The translations under genes and the position numbers were made by a program. Positions 12,540 through 23,654 of a DNA stretch of 64,000 nucleotides are shown here, piece after piece; position 1 is the stretch's first letter; each line of letters starts with the position of its first letter. Source of the stretch: Gautieria morchelliformis (lineage: Eukaryota; Basidiomycota; Agaricomycetes; Gomphales; Gomphaceae); contig WHVA01000129.1 of NCBI GenBank assembly GCA_015179125.1, positions 175,560-239,559 on the forward strand. Direction: 5' to 3'. The notes under the pieces were generated by a model. The model was given only the letters and a program-made list of their open reading frames with translations. It did no database searches and had not been told where the DNA came from.

Positions 12540-13004
12540 TCAGGCCTGCGTCTTTGAACGCGAGTCCCAAGCCTTGAGGACATTGGGAGCGTTCTTGAGG
12601 TGCCTTCGGGTGAGCCATTCGTCGTATGAGGAGTCGAATCCGACGAACCTGACCAGTAATTCCTGAACGCGTTTACCGGGATGCACTCCACCTCATATTC
12701 GGGGATCGAATCGAAGTCCTTACGATAGAGGGGTCGCACCGATCGAGGACCAAATCGCGGCTCCGAGGAGGCGTAAGGTTCCAGGTGCGCGATGTTGAGA
12801 ACGGGGTGTGTCATAGCTAGCAGGCATGCGCAGACGGTAGGTAGAGGGTCCGAGTTTTTGCAGAATTTCAAAGGGCCCGTCGTACTTCATGAGAAGTTTT
12901 CGACCGTGTCCTTTTTCAGAGCGCAAAAGGTGAAGCGAGTGAGGATTGAGGAGGACTGAATCACCCACTTCGAACTCCTGGACCAGTCGTCCCTCGTTGT
13001 ACAT
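12540..13004 (-). pseudogene. Ty3/Gypsy pol remnant: integrase C-terminus and chromodomain
   Basis: The frame beginning at 13004 (MYNEGRLVQEFEVGDSVLLN, MKYDGPFEILQKLGPSTYRL, then HPVLNIAHLEPY in another frame) is the GPY/F module of a Ty3 integrase. A chromodomain-like segment follows (EYEVE then, frameshifted, ELLVRFVGFDSSYDEWLTRR), ending in TGA at 12540-12542. At least two frameshifts are present. It is cut off sharply at 13004, where the inverted duplication begins, so reverse transcriptase and the integrase core are gone. Confidence 0.8.
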
Positions 13005-14345
13005 TCAAAGTTCAGCGGGATCGTGTGCGTGAGGCATTGAAGCGTATCGATGGTTTAGGTCGTGCACTCAGGCGTCAAGATGCCATATTACGCCGTAAAT
13101 ATGTCTCTCATTGTTCTGGTTCTGTTGTGCACATCGATGGCCACCACAAATTGATTCTGTGGGGAATTGTCATCCACAGGATGATTGATGGACACGACCA
13201 CCTTGTAAGTGCCCATATTTTATAGAAATAACACTCTTATCACACTTATGCAGGTGACTGCTCTGCGAGCGAGCACAAACAACCATGCCGCAACCCTCCT
13301 CGAGCTATTTTTGGACAGTATTCGCAAATTTGGCTGTCCCTCCCGGGTTCATGGCGATTGAGGAGGCGAAAACCTCAATGTAGCCGTTTGGGTGATCATA
13401 CATAGGGGGGCTGGATGGGGCTCCTTTTTATGGGGGTTGTAAGTGCATTTATACATTCATTGCCTTGCATTTGTTTAATAAGTCCTTCAGATCAACACAC
13501 AATACTCGGTTTGAGCGCCTGTGGGTCGAAGTTGCAAAGCAATTCGTTCGGCAATGGCGAGGATTCTTCACACGCTTAGAAAGAATGCATCGACTCAACT
13601 GCGCTAATCCCCACCACCTTTGGCTTTTACAACATCTATTCTTAGATCTCATCAACGGGGATTGTGATTCATTCGCACAGGACTGGAACTTGCATCCACT
13701 ATCAGAGCACAGCAATCAGAGTCCCTTGGTACGTATCTTCACATTTGTATGCACTCAATGTATACTGAAGATATGCAGGATCTGCGATTCATTAATGAAT
13801 TGCTTTATGGGGCAGCAGTCGAGGAGTTTGAAGATATTGATCCCGATATTCTGCAACAGTACTACAGCGTACTTGGTAACCCAACTCACCGAAGATCCCA
13901 ACAGACCGGTGCTGGATATCCATCTGATGAAGAAGACTCGGGCTCAGATGCCGCTATTGGGTCTGACACTGGATCTGTGTCTGACATTGAAGATTCGGAA
14001 GAGAACATCCTACAGCAAACTATCTCCTCCCACATTCACGCTAACGTCAATCATAAAGTGGTTAAATGCCCTCGAAGTTGCTGCCCCTTTGCCGATCCAG
14101 CACATGTTATGCTTTTGGATGCGGTGCTACGTGACCTGCGAGCAAGCGGCCTGATCCCTGTCGGGTATGGCCTCAGGACATCGGAATGGGTTGGTGAGGA
14201 ATACCCAGCATCAGAGTGGGTTAGGTTTGGGCGAAACAAGGGGGTAATGGTAGATTTACCATCAGTGATTTGGATGCCCCGAGCTATCGCTTGGGTTCAT
14301 GGTCTATATGCCATGCAGACAGTTCTATACCATTTTTCTAACTAG
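13005..14345 (+). pseudogene. Integrase-core protein, left copy, truncated with in-frame stop
   Basis: An rve/DDE-type integrase-core protein of a family expanded in Agaricomycetes. Exon 1 (to 13204) holds the first catalytic Asp in VVHIDGHHKLILWGIVIH. Exon 2 (from 13254) holds the second in CPSRVHGD, immediately followed by TGA where related proteins have a residue before GGENL. Exon 3 (from 13489) holds the Glu in HNTRFERLW. The C-terminal region (13784-14345) is acidic, then has the domain ending YAMQTVLYHFSN. The 5' end, including the HTH part seen in the right copy, is missing. Presumably it mobilised DNA once; now it is inactive. Confidence 0.8.
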
Positions 14346-15930
14346 TAGAGATCGAAAGATATGAATACATTGTTCAGTTTCACACCTTGAGCCTGCCGAG
14401 TCCCGCCCAAGCGGATGTGACTGTATAAAATTACAGTTCTATGTGATAAAATTTTCTTAAATACCACTTTTCAGTCTACACATGCACCACCCCTCCCCCC
14501 CACATCATACTCTCCTATGGCTCCTGTTTTATCCAGATGCTCATGGGTGGAGATCACTGACGAAGCCGAAGTCAAATGTCGCTGCCCAATGTTTGTCCTC
14601 AAAGCAGCTCCAGATGAAGATGAAATAAACACATGCGACCAGTGTACTCACAGTATCTCGTGGCACATCAACATCGCGCCTCCTTTGTCGCCACCTCCTA
14701 GCAGGTTAACAGCAGCTAAGATGGATGCTATTCTATCAACTTACCTTAACGGCACCCAGCCTACAGGGAACAACAGTGCCAGTGCCAGCGGCAGTGGCAG
14801 CAGTAGTGGCCGTGGCAGTGCCGCTATTGGGAGCGTCACCAACAAGCGATTCCAACTTAAAAGCTCGGAAGGAGAAGCTAGAAAGGAGGCCCTCTCTGGT
14901 TTGAAGAAAACAGTTCTGAATCTGCAGTCAGATGAGCATTTCAGTCCGAAAGTAAGCTCACATATATATCAGATTCCCTACGAATAACACTATCAACTGC
15001 AGGGGAAAGCTGCAGCGACGACTAAAGGGAAACGGAAGAAGCTTCTGGCAGTTGCCGGAGCTACCAGTACAGATGACAGGTTTACCAGCATCCGGATGAT
15101 CATCTTCCTGCCTTACGGACTTAATGTAAGTTTCATTGCCTTCTCACTCACCTTTTTTCCTCACTTTCATTCCAGGAAGATGGTAGCTTGATAAGTACGG
15201 ATGAGCCGACAGCACAACAGATTGATGAACTTGCAAAGCTCGGGTATGCTGCAATCGGAAGCCATAACCAGTACAAGTTCGGTGATAGCTGGGATGTCGA
15301 TCGGATTGATCAGTGGTTGCGTGAAACATTACCGCTTACATTTGAACGACTGGATATTGCTGCTGCGGACCTACCTGACCACAAGCACCAGTGGCGACTC
15401 TCAAGACTCGCCGGTCGCACCTAGAGCTCCACCGTGAGATGCCCGACGGATACGACGTTAAAAGTGTGAAAGGGTGTAAGAGCAAAGGCTGGCAGGATAC
15501 CAAACTGTTCTTTCGTAAGTCTAATATCCATTAAGCCAGTTTATTAAGATTATTAACTACAACTACTTAGTGACTCGCATCCCCATTCCTGAAATTATCG
15601 AGGCAATGGAAGATATCGCCGTGCAAGCTCAAAAAGGAAAGGGCAAGGCTGTACGCAAACGGAGGGCAGGTAAGCTCACTTGCATGTCCACCTAAGCTGA
15701 TTACTGACGATTCATTCTTAAGCCGATGCTGACAGCGATGACGATGTTTTTGTGGAGTTGAGCACTCGTTCAAAGAAGCAGAAAGTCACTCGAAAGAATC
15801 GTAAGTCATACGCACACTGATTCTAATGTACGAAATCCAGCGAACTTACAAATCACAGGTTTGAGCAATTCTGATGATGACTATGTGATGCCTGGCCCCT
15901 CTGGAAAAGGTAAGAAAAGGACTCGATACA
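13005..15930 (+). repeat. Left arm of a large inverted duplication
   Basis: This arm is nearly identical, in reverse complement, to 16455-18797. Homology begins at TTCAAAGTTCAGCGGGATC (left) and ends at AAAAGGACTCGA on both sides. It carries the 3' three quarters of an integrase-core gene and a complete companion gene. Differences between arms are few and often C/T or G/A. A segment of about 585 bp (15172-15757) is absent from the right arm. Confidence 0.9.
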
Positions 15931-16050
15931 GCCTCAATCGATACTGCTACTCTTGAGGAATCGTTTGACCGCTTTGAAGCCATTTTTAAACCCGCACCCA
16001 AGTCCGGAAAGATTCATGATTATGCTGCCCCTCCCACCACTACTCCTTGA
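14517..16050 (+). pseudogene. Companion gene of unknown family, left copy, one-base frameshift
   Basis: Exons 14517..14951, 15003..15125, from 15176 onward, then several small exons to TGA at 16048-16050. It starts MAPVLSRCSWVEITDEAEVK; the N-terminus has spaced Cys/His (CRCPMFVL, CDQCTHSISWH), probably a zinc-binding site. The middle, IRMIIFLPYGLNEDGSLI, and the later PDGYDVKSVKGCKSKGWQD are features I associate with a large Agaricomycete family of unknown function. Near 15398-15402, CTCTC stands where the conserved frame needs CTCCTC (QWRLLKTRRSHLEL), so the frame breaks. The C-terminus (SFDRFEAIFKPAPKSGKIHD) is present only in this copy. Confidence 0.7.
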
Positions 16051-16329
16051 TTTTGGAACCTGAACCAGGGAGAAGATCAGTCAGATCTGCATTGACCGTC
16101 ACCTTCAAGCACCAATAATTCAACCGTTCCGCTCATTAATGATATTCTTTTAATAGCTTCATACCCTCCTAGTCCGCTCTACCTCCTGATCACACTCCTT
16201 TTTTAATAGCTTCAATACCCTCCTTTGTCTGCTCTCCACATTATTATACTCTCTTTCCAACTAATAATAAATACATTTTAATTAAAAAAATATCCTCTCT
16301 CGATCAATAAGTGTTAGTAGCTTAGTCAA

Positions 16330-17286
16330 CTAGGTGATGTGCGCGCGCGACACTGACAATTCCGCTTGCGCGGGTTATGTTTTTTATAATGTGCTAGTGT
16401 AAAACTACATATTTTAGCAGGTGCGCGCGAAGAATATGTATCGTCATCGTTGTGGTTGTGTCGAGTCCTTTTCTTACCTTTTCCAGAGGGGCCAGGCATC
16501 ACATAGTCATCATCAAAATTGCTCAAACCTGTGATTTGTAAGTTCGCTGGATTTCGTACATTAGAACCAGTGTGCGTATGACTTACGATTCTTTCGAGTG
16601 ACTTTCTGCTTCTTTGAACGAGTGCTCAACTCATGAAAGTGAGGAAAAAAGGTGAGTGAGAAGGCAATGAAACTTACATTAAGTCCATAAGGCAGGAAGA
16701 TGATCATCCGGATGCTGGTAAACCTGTCATCTGTACTGGTAGCTCCGGCAACTGCCAGAAGCTTCTTCCGTTTCCCTTTAGTCGTCGCTGCAGCTTTCCC
16801 CTGCAGTTGATAGTGTTATTCGTAGGGAATCTGATATATATGTGAGCTTACTTTCGGACTGAAATGCTCATCTGACTGCAGATTCAGAACTGTTTTCTTC
16901 AAACCAGAGAGGGCCTCCTTTCTAGCTTCTCCTTCCGAGCTTTTAAGTTGGAATCGCTTGTTGGTGACGCTCCCAATAGCGGCACTGCCACGGCCACTAC
17001 TGCTGCCACTGCCGCTGGCACTGGCACTGTTGTTCCCTGTAGGCTGGGTGCCGTTAAGGTAAGTTGATAGAATAGCATCCATCTTAGCTGCTGTTAACCC
17101 GCTAGGAGGTGGCGACAAAGGAGGCGCGATGTTGATGTGCCACGAGATACTGTGAGTACACTGGTCGCATGTGTTTATTTCATCTTCATCTGGAGCTGCT
17201 TTGAGGACAAACATTGGGCAGCGACATTTGACTTCGGCTTCGTCAGTGATCTCCACCCATGAGCATCTGGATAAAACAGGAGCCAT
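16330..17286 (-). pseudogene. Companion gene of unknown family, right copy, internally deleted
   Basis: The same gene as the left copy on the opposite strand: identical N-terminal 156 residues except Arg to Gly in the PPSGL stretch, then exon 2 and the start of intron 2. About 585 bp is then missing, removing exon 3 and the following exons; homology resumes at TTGAGCACTCGTTCAAAGAAG and ends at 16455. The remaining frame to 16326 is unrelated spacer sequence. Non-functional. Confidence 0.75.
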
Positions 17287-18797
17287 AGGAGAGTATGATG
17301 TGGGGGGGAGGGGTGGTGCATGTGTAGACTGAAAAGTGGTATTTAAGAAAATTTTATCACATAGAACTGTAATTTTATACAGTCACATCCGCTTGGGCGG
17401 GACTCGGCAGGCTCAAGGTGTGAAACTGAATGATGTATTCATATCTTTCGATCTCTACTAGTTAGAAAAATGGTATAGAACTGTCTGCATGGCATATAGA
17501 CCATGAACCCAAGCGATAGCTCGGGGCATCCAAATCACTGATGGTAAATCTACCGTTACCCCCTTGTTTCGCCCAAACCTAACCCACTCTGATGCTGGGT
17601 ATTCCTCACCAACCCATTCCGATGTCCTGAGGCCATACCCGACAGGGATCAGGCCGCTTGCTCGCAGGTCACGTAGCACCGCATCCAAAAGCATAACATG
17701 TGCTGGATCGGCAAAGGGGCAGCAACTTCGAGGGCATTTAACCACTTTATGATTGACGTTAGCGTGAATGTGGGAGGAGATAGTTTGCTGTAGGATGTTC
17801 TCTTCCGAATCTTCAATGTCAGACACAGATCCAGTGTCAGACCCAATAGCGGCATCTGAGCCCGAGTCTTCTTCATCAGATGGATATCCAGCACCGGTCT
17901 GTTGGGATCTTCGGTGAGTTGGGTTACCAAGTACGCTGTAGTACTGTTGCAGAATATCGGGATCAATATCTTCAAACTCCTCGACTGCTGCCCCATAAAG
18001 CAATTCATTAATGAATCGCAGATCCTGCATATCTTCAGTATACATTGAGTGCATACAAATGTGAAGATACGTACCAAGGGACTCTGATTGCTGTGCTCTG
18101 ATAGTGGATGCAAGTTCCAGTCCTGTGCGAATGAATCACAATCCCCGTTGATGAGATCTAAGAATAGATGTTGTAAAAGCCAAAGGTGATGGGGGTTAGC
18201 GTGGTTGAGTCGATGCATTCTTTCTAAGCGTGTGAAGAATCCTTGCCATTGCCGAACGAATTGCTTTGGAACTTTGACCCACAGGCGCTCAAACCGAGTA
18301 TTGTGTGTTGATCTGAAGGACTTATTAAACAAATGCAAGGCAATGAATGTATAAATGCACTTACAACCCCCATAAAAAGGAGCCCCATCCAGCCCCCCTA
18401 TGTATGATCACCCAAACGGCTACATTGAGGTTTTCGCCTCCTCAATCGCCATGAACCCGGGAGGGACAGCCAAATTTGCGAATACTGTCCAAAAATAGCT
18501 CGAGGAGGGTTGCAGCACGGTTGTTTGTGCTCGCTCGCAGAGCAGTCACCTGCATAAGTGTGATAAGAGTGTTATTTCTATAAAATATGGGCACTTACAA
18601 GGTGGTCGTGTCCATCAATCATCCCATGGATGACAATTCCCCACAGGATCAATTTGTGGTGGCCGTCGATGTGCACAACAGAACCAGAACAATGAGAGAC
18701 ATATTTACGGCGTAATATGGCATCTCGACGCCTGAGTGCACGACCTAAACCATCGATACGCTTCAATGCCTCACGCACACGATCCCGCTGAACTTTG
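16455..18797 (-). repeat. Right arm of the large inverted duplication
   Basis: Reverse-complement copy of 13005-15930. The right arm continues past the left arm's breakpoint (18797 upward) with intact upstream sequence of the same gene, so it is the original locus or the longer copy. The spacer 15931-16454 contains the 3' end of the left companion gene and GCGCGC-rich tracts. Confidence 0.9.
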
Positions 18798-19510
18798 AAG
18801 TTATGACGTCGCAGAAAGCCTGTTGCGTACCGAAGCCCTGAATTGGGTCGAAGATGTTTGTACAGCTTGAGGATACGATCCAGATTATTGTCGTTGAGGT
18901 CTGAAAATCACTTATGTATACCCATGTTCCGAAGCTTGTAACGGAGCGTATTTCTATGTATTCCCAAGATCGAAGCAACTTGTTTTTGACTGAGATTTCG
19001 AGTGGCCAAGACAGCTTGTTGAAGCCAGTTGCTGTTAATTACTTTTGTTGGTCGTCCAACTGGTGTAGGTGTTGTAGTGATCAAGGTTGGTTTGGACCTA
19101 TGTAAGGTTTCCCTAGAAACAACGAGGTCAGAGTATAGCATCGTTCAATTGAAAGGACCTTACCAATCTTCTGCATCTGCTATTGTCGCACGCAGGGTCA
19201 CCAAGAGCTTCCCCAAAGCATGTGCACCACCTCTAACCCAATCTTGTGGGAGGGTCTCCACAGGTAGGGCACGGTATAATGGGATTATTCGGTTCTGGAG
19301 GCGATCAAGATGGAAGTGGACGTGTAACGGATCGAGGTCATCCTGGCGAAGCAGCTGCAGAGAACTATTATAAGCATCTGAGATAAGTCTGTAGGCCTGA
19401 TCCACATCATTGTTTGGCGGCCCAGGGCCATGGAGAGCTGGGAATGTCGCTGGCAGCTCGATGGACATAGTTACGCTCTGAGTCATCGGACTTTCAATTG
19501 CATTTTTCAC
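17458..19510 (-). pseudogene. Integrase-core protein with HTH, right copy, two in-frame stops
   Basis: The full-length version of the integrase-core gene. Exon 1 (19164..19510) encodes an N-terminal domain (HFHLDRLQNRIIPLYRALPV). Exon 2 (from 19112) has a helix-turn-helix (LSQKQVASILGIHRNTLRYK) and continues through TGA at 18908-18910 into FSDLNDNNLDRILKLYKHL. The core follows with Asp in HIDGHHKL, Asp in HGD followed by a second TGA, and Glu in FERLW. The C-terminus ends at 17458. Both stops fit CGA to TGA changes, C-to-T at CpG. The second stop is shared with the left arm, so it predates the duplication. Confidence 0.8.
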
Positions 19511-19520
19511 TCCGCCACCA

Positions 19521-20511
19521 ATGCACCTGGGTCCAACTCACCATGAAAGATTCTACTGGCGTGACGGCTCAACCATTTTTCTGGTATGCATTTATAGTTA
19601 TATATTCCATCCAGCTAACCACTATCCTTCTAGGTTGATAATACACTTTATAAACTCCATATGTCCCTTCTTGAACCTCATTCTATCGTACTAAGAGATA
19701 TGTTCACAATGCCAGCCACTGCTAGCGGCAGCGATGAGTCAGTCCGGGAAGGGGATAGTGATGAGCGGCCAATAAAGATTGGAGCTCCATTTACTGTGAG
19801 GAAATTAGACAATCTCCTCATATGGTTTCATCGGTGAGTGTTCTAGTCAATTTCTATTCTTGAATACTGTGTCTAACCAACAAATGTAGTGTTGATTCGA
19901 CAGTTCTTGATGTGTCAGCGCTCACTGACATATTAGAGCTGGCTTTGTTCCTCCAATGGGACACGGCACGGCACTTTGCGATCCAAGCATTAAAGGACAG
20001 CGGTCTGACAGCTTCGCATCGGCTATCTTTAGCCATTAGTTACAGGATTTCTGACTGGATTGAGCCAGCATTCAAAGATCTAATGGATACACCGCCCCAA
20101 ACCTTTACTACTGAGGATTCGATGCTACTCGGACAACACATCATGATGCTTATTATGATGACGCAGGCTGCTATTCGTCATCACCGACTCCTTGTGGCGT
20201 ACAACCCACTGAAACTACGACATCATGACGTTGCCTGCGTGAAGCAGTCACCCACCTGCCAGTGTAACTGGGAGACTGCCTGGTGGGATGGATTAGCTCA
20301 CCATTATCTCCATCCAGATTTCCCAAGCTCACCGCAAGACACTCTTCTCAAACTGGAAAAGACTGCTGTCACGGGTGTTACGATGGAATGTCGGCTGCGA
20401 GGGATTGAAACCCTTAAGGAGCAATGCGTGTTCGAGATGGAGGACGATATAAAGGCGGCAACCCTTAAGAAGGTTAAGGCTCTCGAGGGAACTATGGTTA
20501 GAGTCAACTGA
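19521..20511 (+). CDS. BTB/POZ domain protein
   Basis: join(19521..19583, 19634..19833, 19890..20511), 294 aa, GT-AG introns of 50 and 56 bp. The start region HERFYWRDGSTIFL, then VDNTLYKLHMSLLEPHSIVL and RDMF, is the N-terminal BTB fold seen in a large Agaricomycete BTB family. The rest is helical, with a Cys/His cluster (HHDVACVKQSPTCQCNWETA). The function is unknown in this family; BTB domains mediate protein-protein contacts, often with Cul3 ligases or chromatin factors. The frame is open throughout. It is head to head with the integrase pseudogene, the two starts being only 10 bp apart, so a true upstream exon could have been lost. Confidence 0.75.
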
Positions 20512-20735
20512 ACTTAACTATGATGAGCCCTTGTTTCTTGATAAATCCTAGCACCACCAATGTCTTGATAATTCAATGAACTAGTACTAAAACAATATTG
20601 CGCGCGAGATATATTGAGGTATCATGTACAAAAGTAAATTTGCTGTTGCGCGCGCGCAACCCGAACTCCTGCCAAACCCTCGACTCCAACTTAGCCTTCT
20701 CTCCCTTTGGCGGCTTGTCCTCGAGCTTTTGCGCC

Positions 20736-23008
20736 ATGCCCGACCCCAAGTTGATCGACCACCAGGTTTACTACCGGAATCTGCTGCCTGAAGACAAGGG
20801 ATTCACGCCTTGGTTTCCCGGTTCCGTCAATATAGCGGAGGTGGGGTATATACATGACGGTCAGTGGAATCGGCTCTTCGACGCTTCCAAAGAGCCTGGG
20901 GATGACTCGAACCATGAGGGCGTACCGGACGACTATTATCCTCTTGTCATCGGCAAGGTTATTCAAAAGAAGCTTTGTAATGCACTGCCTTTTGCGAGGG
21001 AGCGTGGAACAGCTCTGCAGTATGGAATGAAAGTGTCCGGCGATATGTATGTGGCCAATGATCTACTCTGTCTTTACAGCTGCTGAAGTCTGTGGATATG
21101 CAGGCCACTCACCCCTAGTGGCGGCCCGTATCGCTTCAAATCCTCTAAACAGGAAGGTGCCATTCTTGTAACAGGAGACATCGAAATTCAGGATGTCGAG
21201 GCCATGCGATGGTTTATTGAGTACATACGGGGCAATTGTACCTCCTGGCGAGACTTTGCCAATGACAAGAAGGGGCTTAGTTTATGCTTAATTGACCTCG
21301 TCCTAGTTACTGGATGGCACAAGACCTCATCCTGGGCATGTGCTGCATTTGCAGGTTGTTCTAGTGAAGTAAGCCTGGAATTTAATGTCGATGTAGGAGG
21401 CATTACGGGAGGAAGTGTTTGGGGTACATGGTTGAAACCATTATCTCCAGGGTCCTGGGCACACTCAGGTCCTGAAAGAGCATCCCCAGGAACAGATGAT
21501 GGGAAGAGTGACAGCCACCCCAGTCCACGAGGTCCCATGGATTCTGAGGGCTCCAGTGATACCAGGAACGATAATGTATTGTTGCCCAGTATTCCAACAC
21601 CTAATATGTAGGTGGAAATTCACTGACTCTTGGTAATGCACAGTTGTAAACTGAGGAGCATCTATAGTGCTTCTGGATCAGAACCAATGAAGGCTCTGCA
21701 GCACTGGGGCAAGGAAATGGTCAATCGTCAAGGTACGCTTGAGGTTTAGTGGGCAATTCATGCCCTGATGGATATGTCAATTCACATGGGTTATCAGAAA
21801 CCATTGATAGGACAAAAGACTTGAAGCCATTGCAGGATCAAGGAATATTCATACGTGGCTTCAAAATTTGCGATAAGCACACAGCACTTGCTCGAATTTT
21901 CTGTCGGAAGTTGTTAGAGCATTGCGATGATGGGTTCATACATATACCACCATCTGATAAACAGGTTAACCCTCGAAGTGGAAAAGTTGGGGACAGACCC
22001 AGAGAGGACAGGGACAAAGACAAAGACAAGGATGGAGAGGGCAAACCACCAGGCCCAGGGAGTCATCAAGACCCTTCATCTGGATCCCCTGACAACTCAC
22101 TGACATCTTCTAAAGATAAAGGCAGGGCACATTTTAGCCTGGGTGGAGCTTCAGATCGGAACACAAGTCCATCTGACTCATCGAACATGGACTTCTCAGC
22201 ACTTGGTTTAGAAATAGATGAAGATCTTGCTCTTTACCTTCAACTCAATTGCAACAAGGTATGTATGTCTGTCACTCTAAGATAATAAATTGTGTGCTCA
22301 TGTACAGGAAGATGCCTACGGCTGTGGAGATCACCCTTGAGTATATTTTAGAGGTGACAGTTCCCTGCGTTGATTGGTCTGCTAGTAACTGAGAGGGTAT
22401 CAGAATTCTGAGGCAGAATTTGCCATAGTGCACGACAACGATGTGATGGTATGGCTGAAAGTGAGTAGATTTTTCATAGAAATTTATGTTATATAATGTT
22501 TTCTTCTGTTAGAGTGAATGTGCATTTGAAGATCTCTTCAGTGAGATACAGAAAATTCGACCACAAATATTCCTTGTGGACCAAAGTCAGCAGTCATACA
22601 CTATGGCTCTAGTCTACCACATTTTTTAATCATCCTAAAATCACAGTTGGGATGTTGGAAATAAGCTATTCAGTCACTTTGGACAATCGGTACAACATGG
22701 AGCATGTGGATCTTCCCTCTTTTCATACAACAACAGCACAATCTATGCCAGTCCCTGGTGGAAGGATGGTACTGGAGAGTGGGGGGGGGAAGCATGCCTC
22801 TCTGGACCTGGAGGACAGGTCACATCATCGCAAACGTGGACATGTTCCAGAAAGGAAGGATTTTGTTGAGCCAGGGCCAAGCCACCAAAAGCGGAGAGCA
22901 ACCCAGCCATTGCGAGATAGGCGGTATGAGGAGTATGAGGGCCAAACAATGGGCTTGGTCAGCAGCTGGCTTGCCAATTCAGCATCCGATATGTCCGATA
23001 TAGAATGA
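20736..23008 (+). CDS. Agaricomycete family of unknown function (probably degenerate)
   Basis: It starts MPDPKLIDHQVYYRNLLPED (exon 20736..21046), then exon 2 from 21104 with PSGGPYRFKSSKQEGAILV and, after a helical stretch, LVLVTGWHKTSSWACAAF. A further exon has IFIRGFKICDKHTALARIF near 21845. These blocks match my recollection of a widespread Agaricomycete family of hypothetical proteins. The frame reaches TGA at 22338 after EDAYGCGDHP, while family-like sequence (EFAIVHDNDVMVWL, CAFEDLFSEIQKIRP) resumes at 22410-22600. It is therefore either spliced further or frameshifted. The open frame 22652-23008 may be its tail. No biochemical role can be given. Confidence 0.5.
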
Positions 23009-23654
23009 ATGCAAAACTACATCAATAAAATATTAGATGTTTTGGGGTAGGGAAACTTAGAGCATAAGGTGCATGATAAGGACCAACCATTCACTGACCC
23101 TCTCCTCCCTCACTGCACTTGGGGGCCCCTGAACCAGGTTGGCTCAGGTCTGCATGCTAAAGCCTTGAGCATGCCATCTGAATAGCAGAGGTAGGGCTCA
23201 GCACCATACCATTTCTGTAAATTTTACCTAGTTTTGCAGCATCACTAGCCTTGTATCCATTCCTTAACAGAAGCAGCTAGACCTTCAATGGTATAGACAC
23301 AGTCGTGAAATGGCCATATTACAGGGATATGGAATATGGCTCTAGCATACTAACAGCAACTGTTAAAATATCTATATAAATCTTTAACCTTTTTGAAAAC
23401 AGCAGGCCTCTGATGGGCTGAAGCAATGATTCACATTGACACCAATCCCTTGCTTCGTATGGAACATATTCTGATGAGCTTTCTGACTCATATTCTTCTA
23501 CAATTTTTTTCTGAGTTTGCATCAGCCATGCACAAGTGCAACAAAGTCTTCTGATGCACCTGAGTTTCCACCACCTTTTCTGTGGCCACTTTTTCCTCTG
23601 CTGGGTTCTTGCATTTCTGCTCTGCCCTGTGGTCCTGCTCCTCTTGTGCAAGCG
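23009..23654. other. No gene recognised
   Basis: A 110-aa minus-strand ORF (23319-23651) is present but has no domain or splice context I can support. Confidence 0.45.

Noticed and set aside
12206-12871. 221-aa ORF running from the Ty3 chromodomain into the solo LTR
   Set aside because: The C-terminal half is solo LTR sequence; it is a chance fusion across the AAGAG insertion site.
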